Assembly (NCBI GenBank): GCA_001662425.1
Contig: BDDC01000509.1
Coordinates: forward strand, 4,926-56,547
DNA length: 51,622 nt
Source of the DNA: Chlamydomonas sphaeroides
Lineage: Eukaryota; Chlorophyta; Chlorophyceae; Chlamydomonadales; Chlamydomonadaceae
Direction: 5' to 3'
Shown in pieces: positions 1-12,752 of this stretch. A model generated the notes under the pieces. It had not been told where the DNA came from. It worked only from the letters and a program-made list of their open reading frames with translations, and ran no database searches. Position 1 is the first letter of the stretch, and every line of letters begins with the position of its first letter. Position numbers and translations under genes: made by a program.

Positions 1-249
1 TGGCGGAGCCGCGGCCCTGGCTGGCCTGAGAGGGGGCGCGGGCGTGGGGGCGCATGGGTTAGGGGTGCCCAGGTGGGTGAGGGCTTGCCGGGGGCCCTTG
101 GCCTGGCCTGATAGCTGCTGGGAGGCGAGGGTGCGGGGAGCTGCTGCAGGCGCGCCTCCCACGGGCTTGCCGCGATGGCCGGGCCCTGCAGGCCGACAGC
201 CCCCGGCCCCGCCCCCCCTGCCCGCGCCGCCCTGCCTCGCGCTCCGCAG

Positions 250-1562
250 CACCGTCAAGCGCGGCGTCATGTTCTTCGCCTTCCAGCGCACCAAGCAGCC
301 GGAGCGCATCAAGGAGGTGCTGCAGGTGGGGCCGGCCGGGTCGTGCGTGGACAGGCAGGGGCCGTGGCGACCTTCGGCGCACCCGCGGGGCGTTGGGGTT
401 TCGAAATACCTGCAGGGGGGGTGGCGCAGCGCTTGAGGGCTGGGATACGCCAGGCTGGATGGGCGAGGCCATTCGCGGATGTGTGGGCTGCGGCGCCAAC
501 TGGCGTTCCGCCGGACCGCTGCCGTGCCCTTGACGCACAACCGCTGCCGTACCGACCCAACCGCAGATGGTGTACGTCAACCATGACAGCGTGGACGATG
601 ACCTAGTGACCAGCATCGAGGTACGGCACGGCCCAGCCCGAACCCTTGAACCTTGCGGCCCTCCGCACAACCATATCCTCGCCCGCACGCGCCGGTCACA
701 AGCCCCAAGCCCCAGGGCTGGGGCCACGCCGGAGCCCCCAAGCCACATCAGACGCACGCGCCGCGCATCAACACATGCAGCCCTGGACCTGCTGCTACCC
801 GCGCCCTGCACCCATGTCCGCGGCTCGCAACCGCCCCGTCAACCCGACCCGCGCCGCAGAACCCCGCCAAGGACCCCGCCGCGCCCGAGGTGTTCTTCCT
901 GGTCTCCCACTCCACGCGGGGCCCGCCCGCCTACGTGGACAATCTCCTGGCGCGGCTGCGGGTGCCGCTGCTGCTGCTGTGGGGCGACAAGGACCCCTGG
1001 ATCACGCCCGCACGGGTGGGGCAGGCGGGCCGGAGCAGGGGCGCTACGGGGCTGGGGGCTGGGGGCTGGGCCGGCGCGGGGCCTGGGGGCGCTAAGGGCT
1101 GCGCGGCTGCCTGGTGCGATCTTGGACTCTGCCGTGCCTTCACGCAGTGCGTCGCCCTCGCTGTGCTGCTCGCTGCTCCTTGCTGCTGCTGCTGCAGGCC
1201 CAGAAGATCATCGACCTGTACCCCTCGGCCGTCAAGGTGGGCCCGCCCGGCTGCTGGCGGTTGACGGGTAGCGGTTGTGGTTGCTTGGGCACGGCATGCC
1301 CGCGTCGGCTGCCGGCGCAAAGCCGAGCGCGCACCTGCCGTTTTATCAGTCGCACGTATTTGCCGCAACCGTGACGGCAAGCGCGCCTCGCCCTCCGTGC
1401 CGGCAGGTGGGCCTCGACTCGGGCCACTGCCCCCACGACGACACGCCCGCCGCCGCCAACGAGGCGCTCCTCTCCTGGCTGCGGGCGTTGCCGCCGGCCG
1501 ACGCCGCCGCCGCGGGGGTGGCGCCGGCGGCGGTGCCCTCGGGCGCGAAGCTGTCGGCGTGA
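250..1562 (+). CDS. alpha/beta-hydrolase, plastid type (C-terminal part)
   Basis: Five exons are visible, 250-325, 567-620, 860-1015, 1198-1236 and 1407-1562, and they join without phase conflict into about 160 residues; the gene begins before the window. The protein ends in the catalytic half of an alpha/beta-hydrolase fold. LLLLWGDKDPW carries the acid residue of the triad and GHCPHDD carries the catalytic histidine; the nucleophile elbow must lie upstream. The WGDKDPW...P-A-[RK]-A-[QE]-K-I...GHCPHD pattern matches the cyanobacterial/chloroplast subgroup that includes At4g36530-like hydrolases and relatives of pheophytinase and chlorophyll dephytylase. A role in chlorophyll or lipid ester cleavage in the plastid is therefore inferred, but the substrate cannot be read from this fragment. 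The family is sure; the subgroup is less so. Confidence 0.88.
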
Positions 1563-2962
1563 TGAGGGCCGATGGCCGATGTCTCGCGAGGTGGGGGTGG
1601 CGAGCTGGTTGCGGCGGCCCTCGATGGGACACGAGGGGGATCCCGCGGCGCCTCTTGTCCGCGCGCCCTGCGATGACGGGCGTGCGTGCTGACTGTCGGC
1701 TGCGGGCTCCTCTGCGGCTGCGGCGGGAGCTGCGCGCACGCAGGGGCGTGGGCTGCCCGGATGGGCTTGGTATTCGTGAGTGACCTCGGCGTAAAGTGGT
1801 GCGCTGCGTTATGGGCACGTGTTGTGACGCAACGTCAGGGGTGTCTGCTGTGCGTCGTAGCCTGATTGCTGTGGCGGCAATCCGCTGCTGCACGTGTGTG
1901 GAGATGTGTGCGCTGGCATATTGTTCATTTGTTGCCATTGTTGGTGGCTGTTGAGACTCCCCGGAACGGCACCGGGGATTTCGGTTGATGATACGCAGCG
2001 GGGCGCCTGTGTGGCGACGTGTATTGCACCTGCGTTGAAGGAGATTGCGCGAGGTTTGGTGGTGGGGCCATCGTGACGTTGCAGAGCCAGCGCCTCAGCA
2101 GATTGTGATGTACACCGATGTACAGTATGACGTCATTGATGATACTTGGGTCTAGGGGAAGAGGAGGAGGCGCGTTGTGCCCGGGGCATCACTTCATCAG
2201 AGTTTCCGTGCGATGGCAAAGGCAGGTCTCCTTCGTGTAAGGCCGGCAAGGCCTCCGTGTCGCGGCACCGCCGTCCACCGGCAGGCTCCCTGGCCGCTGG
2301 CGTCGTGTTGTCGTCACATGCCATGCCAAACTAACAAGGGTTACAATCCGTCCATCTCGTGCGCAGCGCCTTTCGGTGTGCACATCTGGTCGACTGGACA
2401 CGCATAACAGCGCAGTCGGTAGCACATGACTTAGTGGGCAAGCGGGGCCGCGATCGCGGTTTCAATTTTTCACGCGAGCGTCTGTTGCGTGTGTGGCCGC
2501 AGAACCCCCGGAATTGCCTGCATGTGAACCCCTACATCGTTAATGTACAATGGGACTTATAGGCTTCGCTCTGGCGACTCCTGGCGTCTCGTTTTTGGCG
2601 AAGCCGCAACTAAACCTCAACCGCCGGCGACAATCTACGAAACTGATAAACTACGCGCATCCAGGAAGAACGAACTGCAGCCCAATGTGCACAGGAGCCG
2701 GTGTACGAGTTCGCAACTGCGCTCTGACCCCGCTTACGTCGTCCGACTACCAGTCCGGGCTGTCGCCTCGTCCGTCTGCCTTCTCGAGTGACGGCCTGCT
2801 AATAATTATGCAACAGCAGGGCAGCTTTCAAGTTCTATTGCGTCCACGGGTTTGCCAAACGTTCTCGCACGCACCACGACGCACCAAAGACCCACAGCCA
2901 ATACGTACTCTTTGAATCGTCTAGCGAGTTGCAGCTATCTCGCTGTCCTGTCGCCAGCATTG
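1563..2962. other. 3' flank of hydrolase gene and intergenic spacer
   Basis: I see no credible exons here on either strand. TGTAA at 2236-2240, 674 nt after the hydrolase stop, is the best candidate polyadenylation signal of the volvocine type. From about 2400 the base composition falls compared with the flanking genes. Confidence 0.5.
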
Positions 2963-4736
2963 ATGGCTCGGCCTTCTCGGGGCGTCGTCTTTCTTCTCGT
3001 GCTTGCTGCGCCATGGACGCTGGAGCGCACAGCCCTCGTGTCAGCAGCGGCCGGACAAATAGCTACGGGCATCTCAACGCTAGGTGAGCTGAGGTAGAGA
3101 GCCTACATACGCGGTCGCGTACGCACCCGCCGCATCCCTTTGCGCAACCTACCGCGCAGGAGCGCACCGCCTGCGCGGCTCCGCTGGCGGCCTGCTGACA
3201 CAGACGTCGGCTAGCTTGACTCAAGCTGCAGGTGTGACCCGAGATCGGCGTGCCGCGGCAACGGCGCGGTAGCTCCCGCTCCGTGCCAGACTGCGTACCT
3301 GGCTCGCACCCCAGCCGCGACCGCTCAACTTCCCAGCCGGCCTCGCGCTCATTTCGTCGCCGACCCTCTCCCAACTTTCCCCTGCGGAGCTCACACCTGG
3401 CGTGCGACACTGCCGCCGCCGACCCATGTCTCCTTGCCGCAGAGCCGCACCCACCTCCACCTGGCCTTTGCCCCACAGGTGACGCCGACGCCGACGCGGG
3501 GTCTGACCCCACCCTCATCACCGCAACGCACCGGCCACGGCGCCTCGCATCCTCGGACACCTACTCCCCTGATCCCACCCTCGACTCCAATCCCCACGAC
3601 TCCCGGGCCAAAGATCCCACCTCCGCCACCTCCGCTACCGCCGATCCCTCCACACCCGCCGACGCCGACCCCGGCGTTACTGCACAAGCAGCCGAGACCC
3701 AGCCCCACGATCCAGCTCAAGCCCAGCCCCTCATCACCTCAACCTCTACCGCATCGAACGACGCACCTGTGCTGGTCCGCAGCAAGGCCACGGAGGCCGA
3801 CGACGCAATGACTGCCTGGGCGCAAGCCGCCGACGGCCACGGCCACGCGGCTATGCACGTTGACGGCCAGCGCGCCGCCATCGTTGCCGCCGCCGCGCGC
3901 GGCGTGGAGGCGACGGCGCGGGCAGCGGCGGTGAGCTACCTTCGCCGCCGCCTGCGTTGCGGGATGGGTGTGTGGCGTAGTGGGCGCAGTCGCAGGTCGT
4001 GGGCATGGCTCCTCGCTCCCCGTGGACAATGCCGTCCGCCGCCCGCCGGCTCCCTCCTCCAGCGCCGCCAGCGGCTCCTGCGCTGCCAGCCGCCAGCTGG
4101 TGACTGCGCTGCTCGCCATTCCTCCCTCCCGCCCTGCTACATACCATGCCGATGGAGGCGAAAGTTGTGGGTTTCTCATGCGACAAACCCTTGGACGGAC
4201 CATGCCACCGGCATGCCGGCAGCTACGCCTCCATTCCACGCCGTGACGATACCCTGTCCCGTGTCCTGCCCTGCCCGGCACCAGCTTGCGCGCGTGCCCG
4301 GAGACCCTGTTGCAGACTTGTAGTGCAGTCGCCCTGTGCCTTGACGCCCTCCCTCCCTCCCTCGGCCCCTCAGCTGCGCGCCTTCCTGGGCTCGCTGGGC
4401 CCCGAGATGACCGACCTCACAGCCGCCTTCCAGGCCCGCGGCGGCGGCGACTGGGAGCACGCCGCCGCCGCGGCCGCCGCCGCCGTGACGGCCGCCATGG
4501 ACGCCGACTCGGGCGAGGCTGCCATGGCGTTGGAGGAGCGGCTGCAGGCTGCGCAGATGCACGCGCGCGCCGCCGACTACTGGGCCGCAGCCGCACAGGC
4601 GGCGGAGGCGGTGGCCACGCGCGGCGATCTAGGGCGGCGTGGGGCCAGCAGGGCAGGCGGGGAGGAGCTCCCTGGTGAGGCGGCCACGGCCACGGCCGCG
4701 GCGGCCGCGGGGCGGATGGTGGACAACGCAGGGTGA
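2963..4736 (+). CDS. predicted secreted/lumenal protein, unknown function
   Basis: Three exons join with matching phases: 2963-3083 (donor GTGAGC, phase 1), 3479-3930 (donor GTGAGC, phase 0) and 4374-4736, giving about 311 residues. Exon 1 encodes a signal peptide, MARPSRGVVFLLVLAAPW and onward, with a basic start and a hydrophobic core. Exon 2 is low complexity (Asp/Pro/Thr/Ser/Ala) and becomes an Ala-rich helical stretch near its end. Exon 3 opens with LRAFLGSLGPEMTDLTAAFQ and continues as Ala-rich amphipathic helix with regularly spaced Trp/Asp/Arg. I recognise no domain. The frame of exon 2 has no ATG before 3808, which is why the signal-peptide exon was chosen as the start. Alternative: a shorter protein starting at 3808. 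Confidence 0.55.
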
Positions 4737-6721
4737 AGGCGGTAGGGTGCGGCAGCGGCGATCAGGGTGGCCATGCAACGCACTGGAGGGCGAACGACAC
4801 GCTTGCAGGTGGTGGGTAGGCGGCGCCGGCGGCCGCGTGGGCGGCCAGGCAACAGACTGGACGGTGGGCGCACGCACTGTGGCGGCGCGTTGGGATGTCA
4901 GCGGCGCGTCGGTCTCTCCTCGGCGGGAGAGCGGCGCCGCGAGGCTGCCCGGCGGATCAGCAGTTCAGCACTCATGTAGCGCAGCCTGCGGCCCTGGGCG
5001 GCGGCGGAGCAACGAAGCTGCCGTTGCAGTCGGGCGCGGCGGTAGGTAGGCAAGGCGGACGTGCGTAACTTTTCATGCAAGCAAGAGCCATACGGGGCGA
5101 GTGGGTCATGTTGTGTTGGATCTAGTAGAGATAAGTATGTGGTAGGTGGCAGCGACGGTGCGCACACGCCTGCTGTCAGGGGGAGCTGGCCGGAGCGCAG
5201 CGGCGCCCGATGTGCCCTGAGCCAAGCCGGGGATGGGGCTGGACGGCTGCTGCCTGCCTCGAGGACGTTCCGTCCATGCCACAAGCCGCTGCCATGTCGG
5301 CGACAGCTTGCCGCCGTTGCAGCTAGATAGGCCCCCGTTGCCGTGGCTGGCTAGCGAGCGGCCCGTGTGTCGGCGCGCGGCGTCCCGGCGCCGTCTTGTG
5401 CGCTCAACGCCACGGATGGCCTAGATAACGCATGGGATTGCGCCAGTGGCCACGTACACGGCCTAATGGTTGGCTAGTGTGACTTGACGCCACATTGACG
5501 GTGTGTTAACGCTTGGAGCCGGCACCTAGCAAGCGGTAGGCAATGCACTTGTATGTACTGATGACGCGCTTGCTTGGGTAGTGCGTCGCGTACTAGTCAT
5601 TTGGGCGTTTTCTGTTGTGCCGGCCCCGAGAGCGGCACCTCCATCCGGCAGCCCGCTGTTTGTTTCCAGTCCTTGGCGCGCTGGCTTTGCGCTACCGTAC
5701 GGCAGCCGCGCGGAAGCTTGCGCTGAACGTTGTAATGTTTGGTCCCTGCTGGCCACAGCGCAGTGGGGCCCCAGCCGTCGGCGGCGCCTGCTGGGTCGTT
5801 GCCCAGGGGGTGGGCGTCGTCCTATTGCTCAGGGCTGCTGTACAAAAGAAGTAGGGACCTCGAGTGTGGCTACGATGCAGCCATCGGGCATAAAGTAGGG
5901 TGTGAAGTCGTCGTGCGCCGCAGGGGCCCTTACCACACCAGCCTGCTCGTTGTCGATGGGTTCGGGCGTTACGCGGACCAGGGGAGACGCCCCTGCACAC
6001 GCATGGTGTAATGTAACTAGTCCCGACTTGGGGGAGTCAAGAGATCCCGATACAATCGGGAGGGCCGAGCCATAGGCGAGGCCCACCTGTACGGCACCCC
6101 ACCAGGGCACGCACAGGACCTCAACTCTGGCCAGAGGCCAAGGGAGGGGAAACCCCAGGGGTAGCCCATAGGGCTAGAGTAAGCCGGTAAGGCGTGTCGT
6201 TACACACGGGCGACCTTGCCAATCAAAAGAGGTAGAGGCACAGCAGGGCCGTCAGTGCCGCGGCGAGGCCCCCACTGGGACGCTGAACGTATGCACGTGT
6301 ACGGCACGCACCGGTCGGGTGGGAGCAGTCAGCAGGAGGTACGTACATATGAAGGTGCGCGTGTGTATGGGGGCTGGGTCGCGAAGCAGCGGGGAAGGGC
6401 GGGGAGCAGCTGGGGAAGGCTTGTGCACACGGCGCCTCGACGTGGTGCTGCGATGTGTTTAAGCTCAACGTGGTCTACATCAAACGAGAGCTGGTTTACA
6501 AGACGCTGAGAGGCGAAACGGCTCGTGTCATCGTAGGCGTTCGTCTTGGATCCGCTAACGTAATGGGCAGTCGTACGACTCCGAGACGCCGCTTCAGCAG
6601 CCTCTGCATCGCATTTCGCATTCTCGTCACGCTAGCATACTCGTGCATTAAAAATACATGCCAAATCAACCAAGCAAGCTTAGGCAAGACGCGCAAAGCA
6701 ACTGAACAATAGTCTGCAAGG
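4737..6721. other. intergenic spacer
   Basis: Short open frames exist but none has coding-like composition together with consistent splice signals. TGTAATGTAA near 6008-6015 could serve as a poly(A) signal, but it is 1.27 kb past the preceding stop. The spacer holds the structured segment listed separately at 6005-6207. Confidence 0.4.
6005..6207. repeat. cluster of short perfect inverted repeats (MITE-like or structured RNA)
   Basis: Within 200 nt there are four perfect hairpins: TCCCGAT-aca-ATCGGGA (6045-6061), CTCTGGCCAGAG (6125-6136), GGGG-aaa-CCCC (6146-6156) and TAGCCC-ata-GGGCTA (6162-6176). The cluster is bounded by TGTAAC at about 6011 and its complement GTTACA at 6199-6204. The boundaries look like short terminal inverted repeats, so a non-autonomous transposon remnant or a structured non-coding RNA are both possible. 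No internal reading frame or known RNA family is recognised. Confidence 0.35.
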
Positions 6722-8520
6722 ATGCGTTCCGTCAACGTGTGGGTTATCTACTACTCCACCTATGGCCACGTCAGGACCATGGGTGAGCCGAACGCGATAC
6801 ACCCGATGTGGGCATCGTTCGGACGCACGGCTAGGGGTCGCACGTTGCAGTCCGCTGTTAAACCCCTGATCGGCACCATGGCATACGCATTCCACATCTT
6901 TCTCGCATGTCCCGCAGCGGAGGCGGTGAAGAAGGTCCGTCACGGGCGATTGCGGTTGGATGGAACGAAACGCACAGCAAGCACACGCACGACGCGCCAA
7001 ACCGTTTTGCTCAGGGCGTCGACTCGGTTGAGGGTGTCAAGGCGACAATCTATCAGGTATGCGGGCGTCTTGGGCTCCCTTTGTTCGCGCGAAGAATAAT
7101 GCAAACTAGTTCTTTACTCCCATTGTACAGCTCCTTTGTTTGCCTCATGCCGCCACGGCAAACCCCGCCGTCCCGCCGCGTAGGTTGCCGAGACCCTACC
7201 CGCCAAGGCCCTAGAGGCCATGCACGCGCCGCCCAAGGCCGACTACCCCATCATCGACCCCAGCACGCTGCCATTGGCGGACGGCTTCGTGTTTGGCTTC
7301 CCCACCCGGTTAGCATTCACACGACCTCGCCCACCTAGCAACAATATCCCGGTGATTGCTAGCTTGCAACGCGACGCCCCGCCCCGACATCCAAGCTCCC
7401 GATACCCATCCCCAGGTTCGGCATGATGGCGGCCCAGATGAAGACCTTCTTTGACTCGACGGGCGAGCTCTGGATGCGCGGCGCGCTGCATGGCAAGCCC
7501 GCCGCAATGTTCACCTCAACCAATTGCCAGGGCGGTGGCCAGGAGAGCACGATCATGACCGCCAGTGAGCGTGCGTGGGACTACGCGAAACCGTGCACCG
7601 GTTGCGTGTGCAACTAGCGGAGCACAGCGCTTGGCGCGTCGCAAGGCCGACAGAGCTGATACAAGAGGCTGCTGCCGGAGCGCTGCAGGGCCACGGCCGC
7701 ATAGCGCACCCCACCTACCAACGCACGAAGCACACCGCAACGCGCGCTTCCAGCCAGCCAGCCGCTGTCCCTGCCCGGCGGGCCCCGTCCCGCTTGCACT
7801 TGCGTAATAGGCCTTCCGTTACTTGGCTGACACGCTCCGCTTGCGGCCGCGGCACCCCCCCCCTGGCCCCTCCCTCTCTCCCGCAGTCACGCAGCTGGCC
7901 TTCCACGGCATGGTCTACGTGCCCGATGGCTTCTCCGCCGGCCACATCATGTTTGGCGTGGACAAGGCCAAGGGCGGCTCGCCCTTCGGCGCCGGCACGC
8001 TGGCCGGCCACGACGGCATGCGGCAGCCCAGCGAGGAGGAGCTGGCGCAGGCGGAGAGCACGGTACGGTGCGGGCGTGCGTGGGCGGGCAGCGGGTCCAT
8101 CAGGATGCGTGTCCGTCGTTGTCGCGTGTGCGCACAAGCGCGGGCCGTCGTGGCGCCACGCAGCCGCCTTACTTGCGTGGACGTACGTACCCGGGCCGGC
8201 CGGGGCTACCAAGCTGCAGAGCTTGGGCGTGTGACGGGCCTGCGGGGCCGGTGCTCACACCGTGCAGCCAGCACCATCGCACGCCGCGCCACGCGCGCAC
8301 AGCAACCAGCGCCGGCGGGTTCCTAGGGCATGGACGCGTCCCACGTCTCGCGCACGTGGCCCACCCACCTGCACCGGCCCCACCAGGCCCCCCCCCCGGC
8401 GAGAGCCTGACGCCGCCATACATACCCCGCCCACCTGCCTCCAACACGGCCCTCTTGGCCCTGCCCTCTTGCCGCCAGGGCAAGAACCTGGCGATCGTGG
8501 CAAAGAAGCTCAAGGCCTAG
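6722..8520 (+). CDS. NAD(P)H:quinone oxidoreductase, WrbA/FQR flavodoxin-fold family
   Basis: Seven exons, 6722-6782, 6918-6934, 7015-7056, 7184-7308, 7416-7564, 7887-8062 and 8479-8520, join into exactly 203 residues, the normal length of this family. Near the N-terminus VIYYSTYGHVRTMAEAVKKG contains the phosphate-binding loop for FMN. FGFPTRFGMMAAQMKTFFDS, GELW, KPAAMFTST and GTLAGHDGMRQPSEEELAQA are the diagnostic blocks of WrbA-type enzymes. The protein should be a soluble FMN enzyme doing two-electron quinone reduction. In Chlamydomonas the flavodoxin-like phototaxis protein AGG3 belongs to this broad family, but I cannot assign that orthology from sequence alone. The second exon is only 17 nt long, and without it the MAEAVKK motif would be lost. 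Confidence 0.93.
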
Positions 8521-11500
8521 CCAAGGAGCCGTGCCGGACTGGGTGGCGGCCATGAGCCCCTGGCGAGTGAGGGGCGGCTGTGCCGCAGGGGGCGGCGGCA
8601 CGCGGCCCGGACCTGGAGGTGGGACCAGGGGTGGCTGGGTCGCGTGCGTGGTTGCTTGGAATGGAGTGCTCGGCTGAGCGGGCCGCCCGGGCACGCCTCG
8701 GCAGGCAGGCACGCAGGTAGGCAGGCTAAGTGGCGTGCGTGTGGTGGCCGCTAGCTGGCGCGTGGGTGAGGACTGGACGCCGCACGCAGGGGTCGTGTGG
8801 CAAGCGGTGCTTTCTATCTGTGTTGCTGTGCACAGGTACAGGATTTCATTCAATGTATGTACAATTGGGTAACTATCAAGCCGCCAGAGAAGGTGTGCAA
8901 TGTGAGCATGTATAGATGTTGAATCGGATCTGGAGCTGGCGTTGGTGGGTGGGGTCGTGGATGGCACCCCGCATGCCGCCAGCGTGAGAGACGGCGCCGA
9001 AGTAAGGCTGTGGGTGCGTGAGCCGGGTCGGTGGTACCGCTCGCTCGCGGCTGTTCGTTGCGGATGTATGAGTCACCGCATTGCGCTGCACCTCGGAAGG
9101 CTGGAGCGAGGACCGTACGTGGCTCATATCGCAGCGCAGAGTGCCGTCTCAGCTCGATGCTACACATGGCCGGCGGCCGGGGCGCGGGCACACGTGCAGC
9201 GCCCCCTCCTCGCCCCCCCCCCAAGACACACGCGCCCACCGCCGCTTTTGGCCAAGGACACCGCAAGGCATGAATGCATATATACTGGCAGCAGGGGTGG
9301 GATGTCCTGGAGACGTCGCCTGCGCGGGGCCCCCCACTACCAGCCCACGGCACGCACACGGGGTCAGTCGCGCAGCAATGTAAGATACAAAAGCTGTCCG
9401 CGGATGCCACGGAGTGTTATCCACAAGCTTATAGCTGACATGCACCTGTCACACCTACCCATTCCATCACACCGTCCCCAGTCGCCGGACCGCTCCCGTC
9501 GTCAGATGGAGTGCGCCTTAACAGTTAACACTCAGCCGGGCGGCAGCAGTGCTGGCACGCTAGGCTAGCACTACTCGCAGGCAGCCGGGGCCGCCTCGTG
9601 TCCTGGAAGGGTCCCGACGAGACGACTCAGCAGGCCGGGCAGCCATTCCATCAAAGACACCCTCCCTCCGCTGCGTCGGCCCAGCCCGGCCTGCGACATG
9701 CCCCTGCGCTGCAACCACCGCACCAACGGCCAACGAGCTGCGGCCGGCGCGGCCACACTGCGCAGCAGCGCCAGCGACGGAACCAGTGAGCCCGCCACTA
9801 GGTGGTCTGGCGCCGCCGCTGCCGTGTCCTTGCATGGCTTGCGCCTGGCGGCCGGCCCGCCCGCCACTTGGCCTACCTACCGGGCGGCACAAGGCAGCGG
9901 CTGGGGCCTCAGCGCAGCCACCCCCTCCTGGTCCGGCGGCAGCCGCCCGCTCCAGAGAAGCGGAGAGGTCCAGCAACTCGTGCGACAGGGTGCACCATAC
10001 CGACATACCGACACACCGGTACAAAGGCGCGGCGTCGTATCCTGAACGGCTCGCGCGCGCGGCGCGGCGCGGCGCGGCCCAGCGCGGCCGGCCATCGCGC
10101 GCAGCATCCACTGAGACGATACATATATAACTTCACAGCGCCGTCGGCATTATTACAAAACTACAGCTTCGTACGGCGGTCTCATGTACGTACGGCTTGC
10201 AGGGCGAGCGCTTGGCTGCGAAGCTGTGGTTATGCCCTGCGCGGGCAGCCCGGGCGTGCGCCCGCCACAGCCCGCCGTCCGAAGCGGATGGGCAAGCCCT
10301 ATAGCTTAGGCTAAGACATGCGCCCTCTAGCCCAGGCCTTCGGTTCCGGTGCTCATGCATGCTCATGCATGTCGCGTCAATAACTGAAGCGCGCTGGTGG
10401 GGGGGAGTGCGTGCATCAGGACGGCGGTCGCTGAGGGAGCCCCCGCGCGCCCGGTCAGCCCAAAACCATAAGCAGCAGGCGCCTGCCTGTGTGCGTGATA
10501 CACGCACACAGTGCCGGCCCCACCAAGGCGGAGGACAAGCCCTGCGTCTATCTGGTTCTACTGGCCGCCCCCACCCACCCTCGGGGCTGCCGGTTATAGA
10601 GGCGTGTCAAACGTTGGGGCGGGCTGGTCTTCTATTGCCAAAGAAAGCGAAAGTACCACGTACACCAGCTCGTGCCGGACACGCCACAGTCACGCCACCC
10701 TGATCCACGCGCCACGATAAGTCAAGCAAATAGAAATGAATGCGCCGGGGTCTGGCCGCCAAGGGTGAGGAGGCGGGGGCGGGGCGTCCATGGTCGAGTG
10801 CAGTTAGGTGGGGGAGGAAGAGGCGGGCGCGCCGCCGCCTCCCCACCCCCGCCCGCCTCGCTCGGTTAGCTGACGCGCATGTGAGTCGTCTTGCTGGGGG
10901 CCCGCGCAAGCTCCCACACGCGCGCCCAGGAGCACTGAGGTAGGCAAGGTAGGAAGGATTGCCGCGAACCAAATGTGCGCTTGGGCCGTCGCTCGTACAT
11001 ACGCCGTCTCACTGTATGTGTCAGGCACCCTTCGGCACCACAGCGCCCTCTCCTGCCTCGCCGCATATTACGACAGCTGCCTGGAGCGTGGGCAGTCATG
11101 CCGCGGTGCCGGCATTGCTCGCGCGGCTGGGGCGCTGGAGCGGGCCCACGAACCCAGGGGAAACGCACGAACCTTTGTAGCGGCCCGCTCATCCCCGCTG
11201 CCTCACCTTGAGGCTTTCCTGCTGCGCAAAGCTGTTGCTGCCGCTTGCCGGCTGGGTGCAAGGCTGGCTGCTTTGCGCTTGGATGGCAAGCAACTCCCAA
11301 GACGGCTACGCTCGGGTAACAATTGCTTCCAGGGGCCGGGGTTTTCTTGGCACATGAGCCGTGCTGCCTTTGCATACTTTCGCTATATTTGGGGGCGGGC
11401 CGGCGGCGGCATCCACGGCGGCGGCCGACGGTCGGCCGCTTGACCCGCGCAGCTGGGGGCGCGCGCGTCGAACCGGTACGGCGGACCATATTACAGATGT

Positions 11501-12752
11501 TACATGATGAACCTGAACCTCAAGTGCCCGCGCGGTGCCTCCGCCGCTTGCCGCCACCTTACGGGTGCTTACAGCAGTACGCAGCTAGGCGCAACTACAC
11601 CGAACCATCGCTCGTGCGCAGCCATGCTTGAAATTGCCGGTCTGGGTCGCATCAGCGCGCGCAGTGCCGTCATGCTCGGCGCCAGCACATTCCAGGGGCC
11701 CCGATGGATCCACATACCGCCGCCTGCCAAGTGCGTGGCCCGCATCCATCTCACACAGCAGACCGCTAACACAGACGTGCCGGCGTATTTCACCCTAGCA
11801 ATGTACGTACTCGGATGCGAAAGCCGCCTAGCACAGCCCCCAAACTCGGCTCCGCGCCGCACGCACGCCTCGTATGCCTGTGTATTGTGCCCGCCGTTGT
11901 CTCACACAGACAACGGCTGGAGCGAGAAGTCTCCGTCGCAACATGGCAGCACAGACAGACCCCGCATGGGATCCGTCAATTCCGCACCCCTACCTACCTG
12001 CCACGCCCAGGCCGATGGCACAATGCTTCCTTCGTTCGTACTCTCAAGTCTCAAGTCAAGCGAGCGAGGCCGCCCTGCCGGCACTCCGCCAGGTGGGAGT
12101 GCATACCAGCGCTGGCACATACATGCGCAATTGAGCAACCGAGCGAAACGTGAACTACGGCTGCGTCAGTTAGTCGGGGACGTATGCGGCCCCTAACCCG
12201 TCATTGGAACAAACGGGCGGCGCGCAGCGACGCGGGCAGCCTATCAGCCCTCGCGCCAGCCTGCTGTGATAATAATAACCGGGGGCCACCTGCCAGCCAT
12301 TGCGGCCCAAGGAGTACGTTGGCCGATGAAGGGCAAACCATGGCGCGAACAATAAACGAATCGCGGTCTACTGCTCTGGCATAAACCGCCCTCGTGCCCG
12401 CGGCGGCGCTAAACACGGCGCACGCCGCAGCTGCGGCCGCCAGCGTCCGGCCAGCACCGGTAGGTGGCCGCCGCTGGGGCCCAGCGACTGGCTTGCTACG
12501 CGTCTGCCTGCGCTACGTCTATACCCCTACCGCGCCTCGCATGTGGCTGCGCTGTCCTTCTGTCCTCCTGCCAGCAGCATGCGCAAGGGCGTTGGCACGT
12601 GCGCAGCCATCAGGCAGGCCCGGCTATAAGCGGTGCGGAGAAGCTGCTGAAAGCTGCACGCCAGAGACCATCAATCTTCGTTGAGCGGCCCGCCGCCATC
12701 GCATGTGCGTCGGCGGCGCGACCCGCCAAACCCAGGGGGGCGGTGCAACCGC
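8521..12752. other. gene-poor spacer
   Basis: No gene model could be supported. The open frames on both strands are GC-driven shadows without consistent splice signals. Minor structures are a GCGGCGC-type run at about 10054-10085 and a twofold GCTCATGCAT repeat at about 10350-10370. TTACA (TGTAA on the minus strand) at about 11490, 11503 and 11569 could be poly(A) signals for the minus-strand gene at 12753-13818. Confidence 0.4.
9379..9383 (+). terminator. candidate poly(A) signal TGTAA of quinone reductase gene
   Basis: This is a TGTAA pentamer, the usual volvocine polyadenylation signal, about 860 nt after the stop at 8520. It is the first clear one I found on this strand, and the distance is long, so the assignment is tentative. 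Confidence 0.35.
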
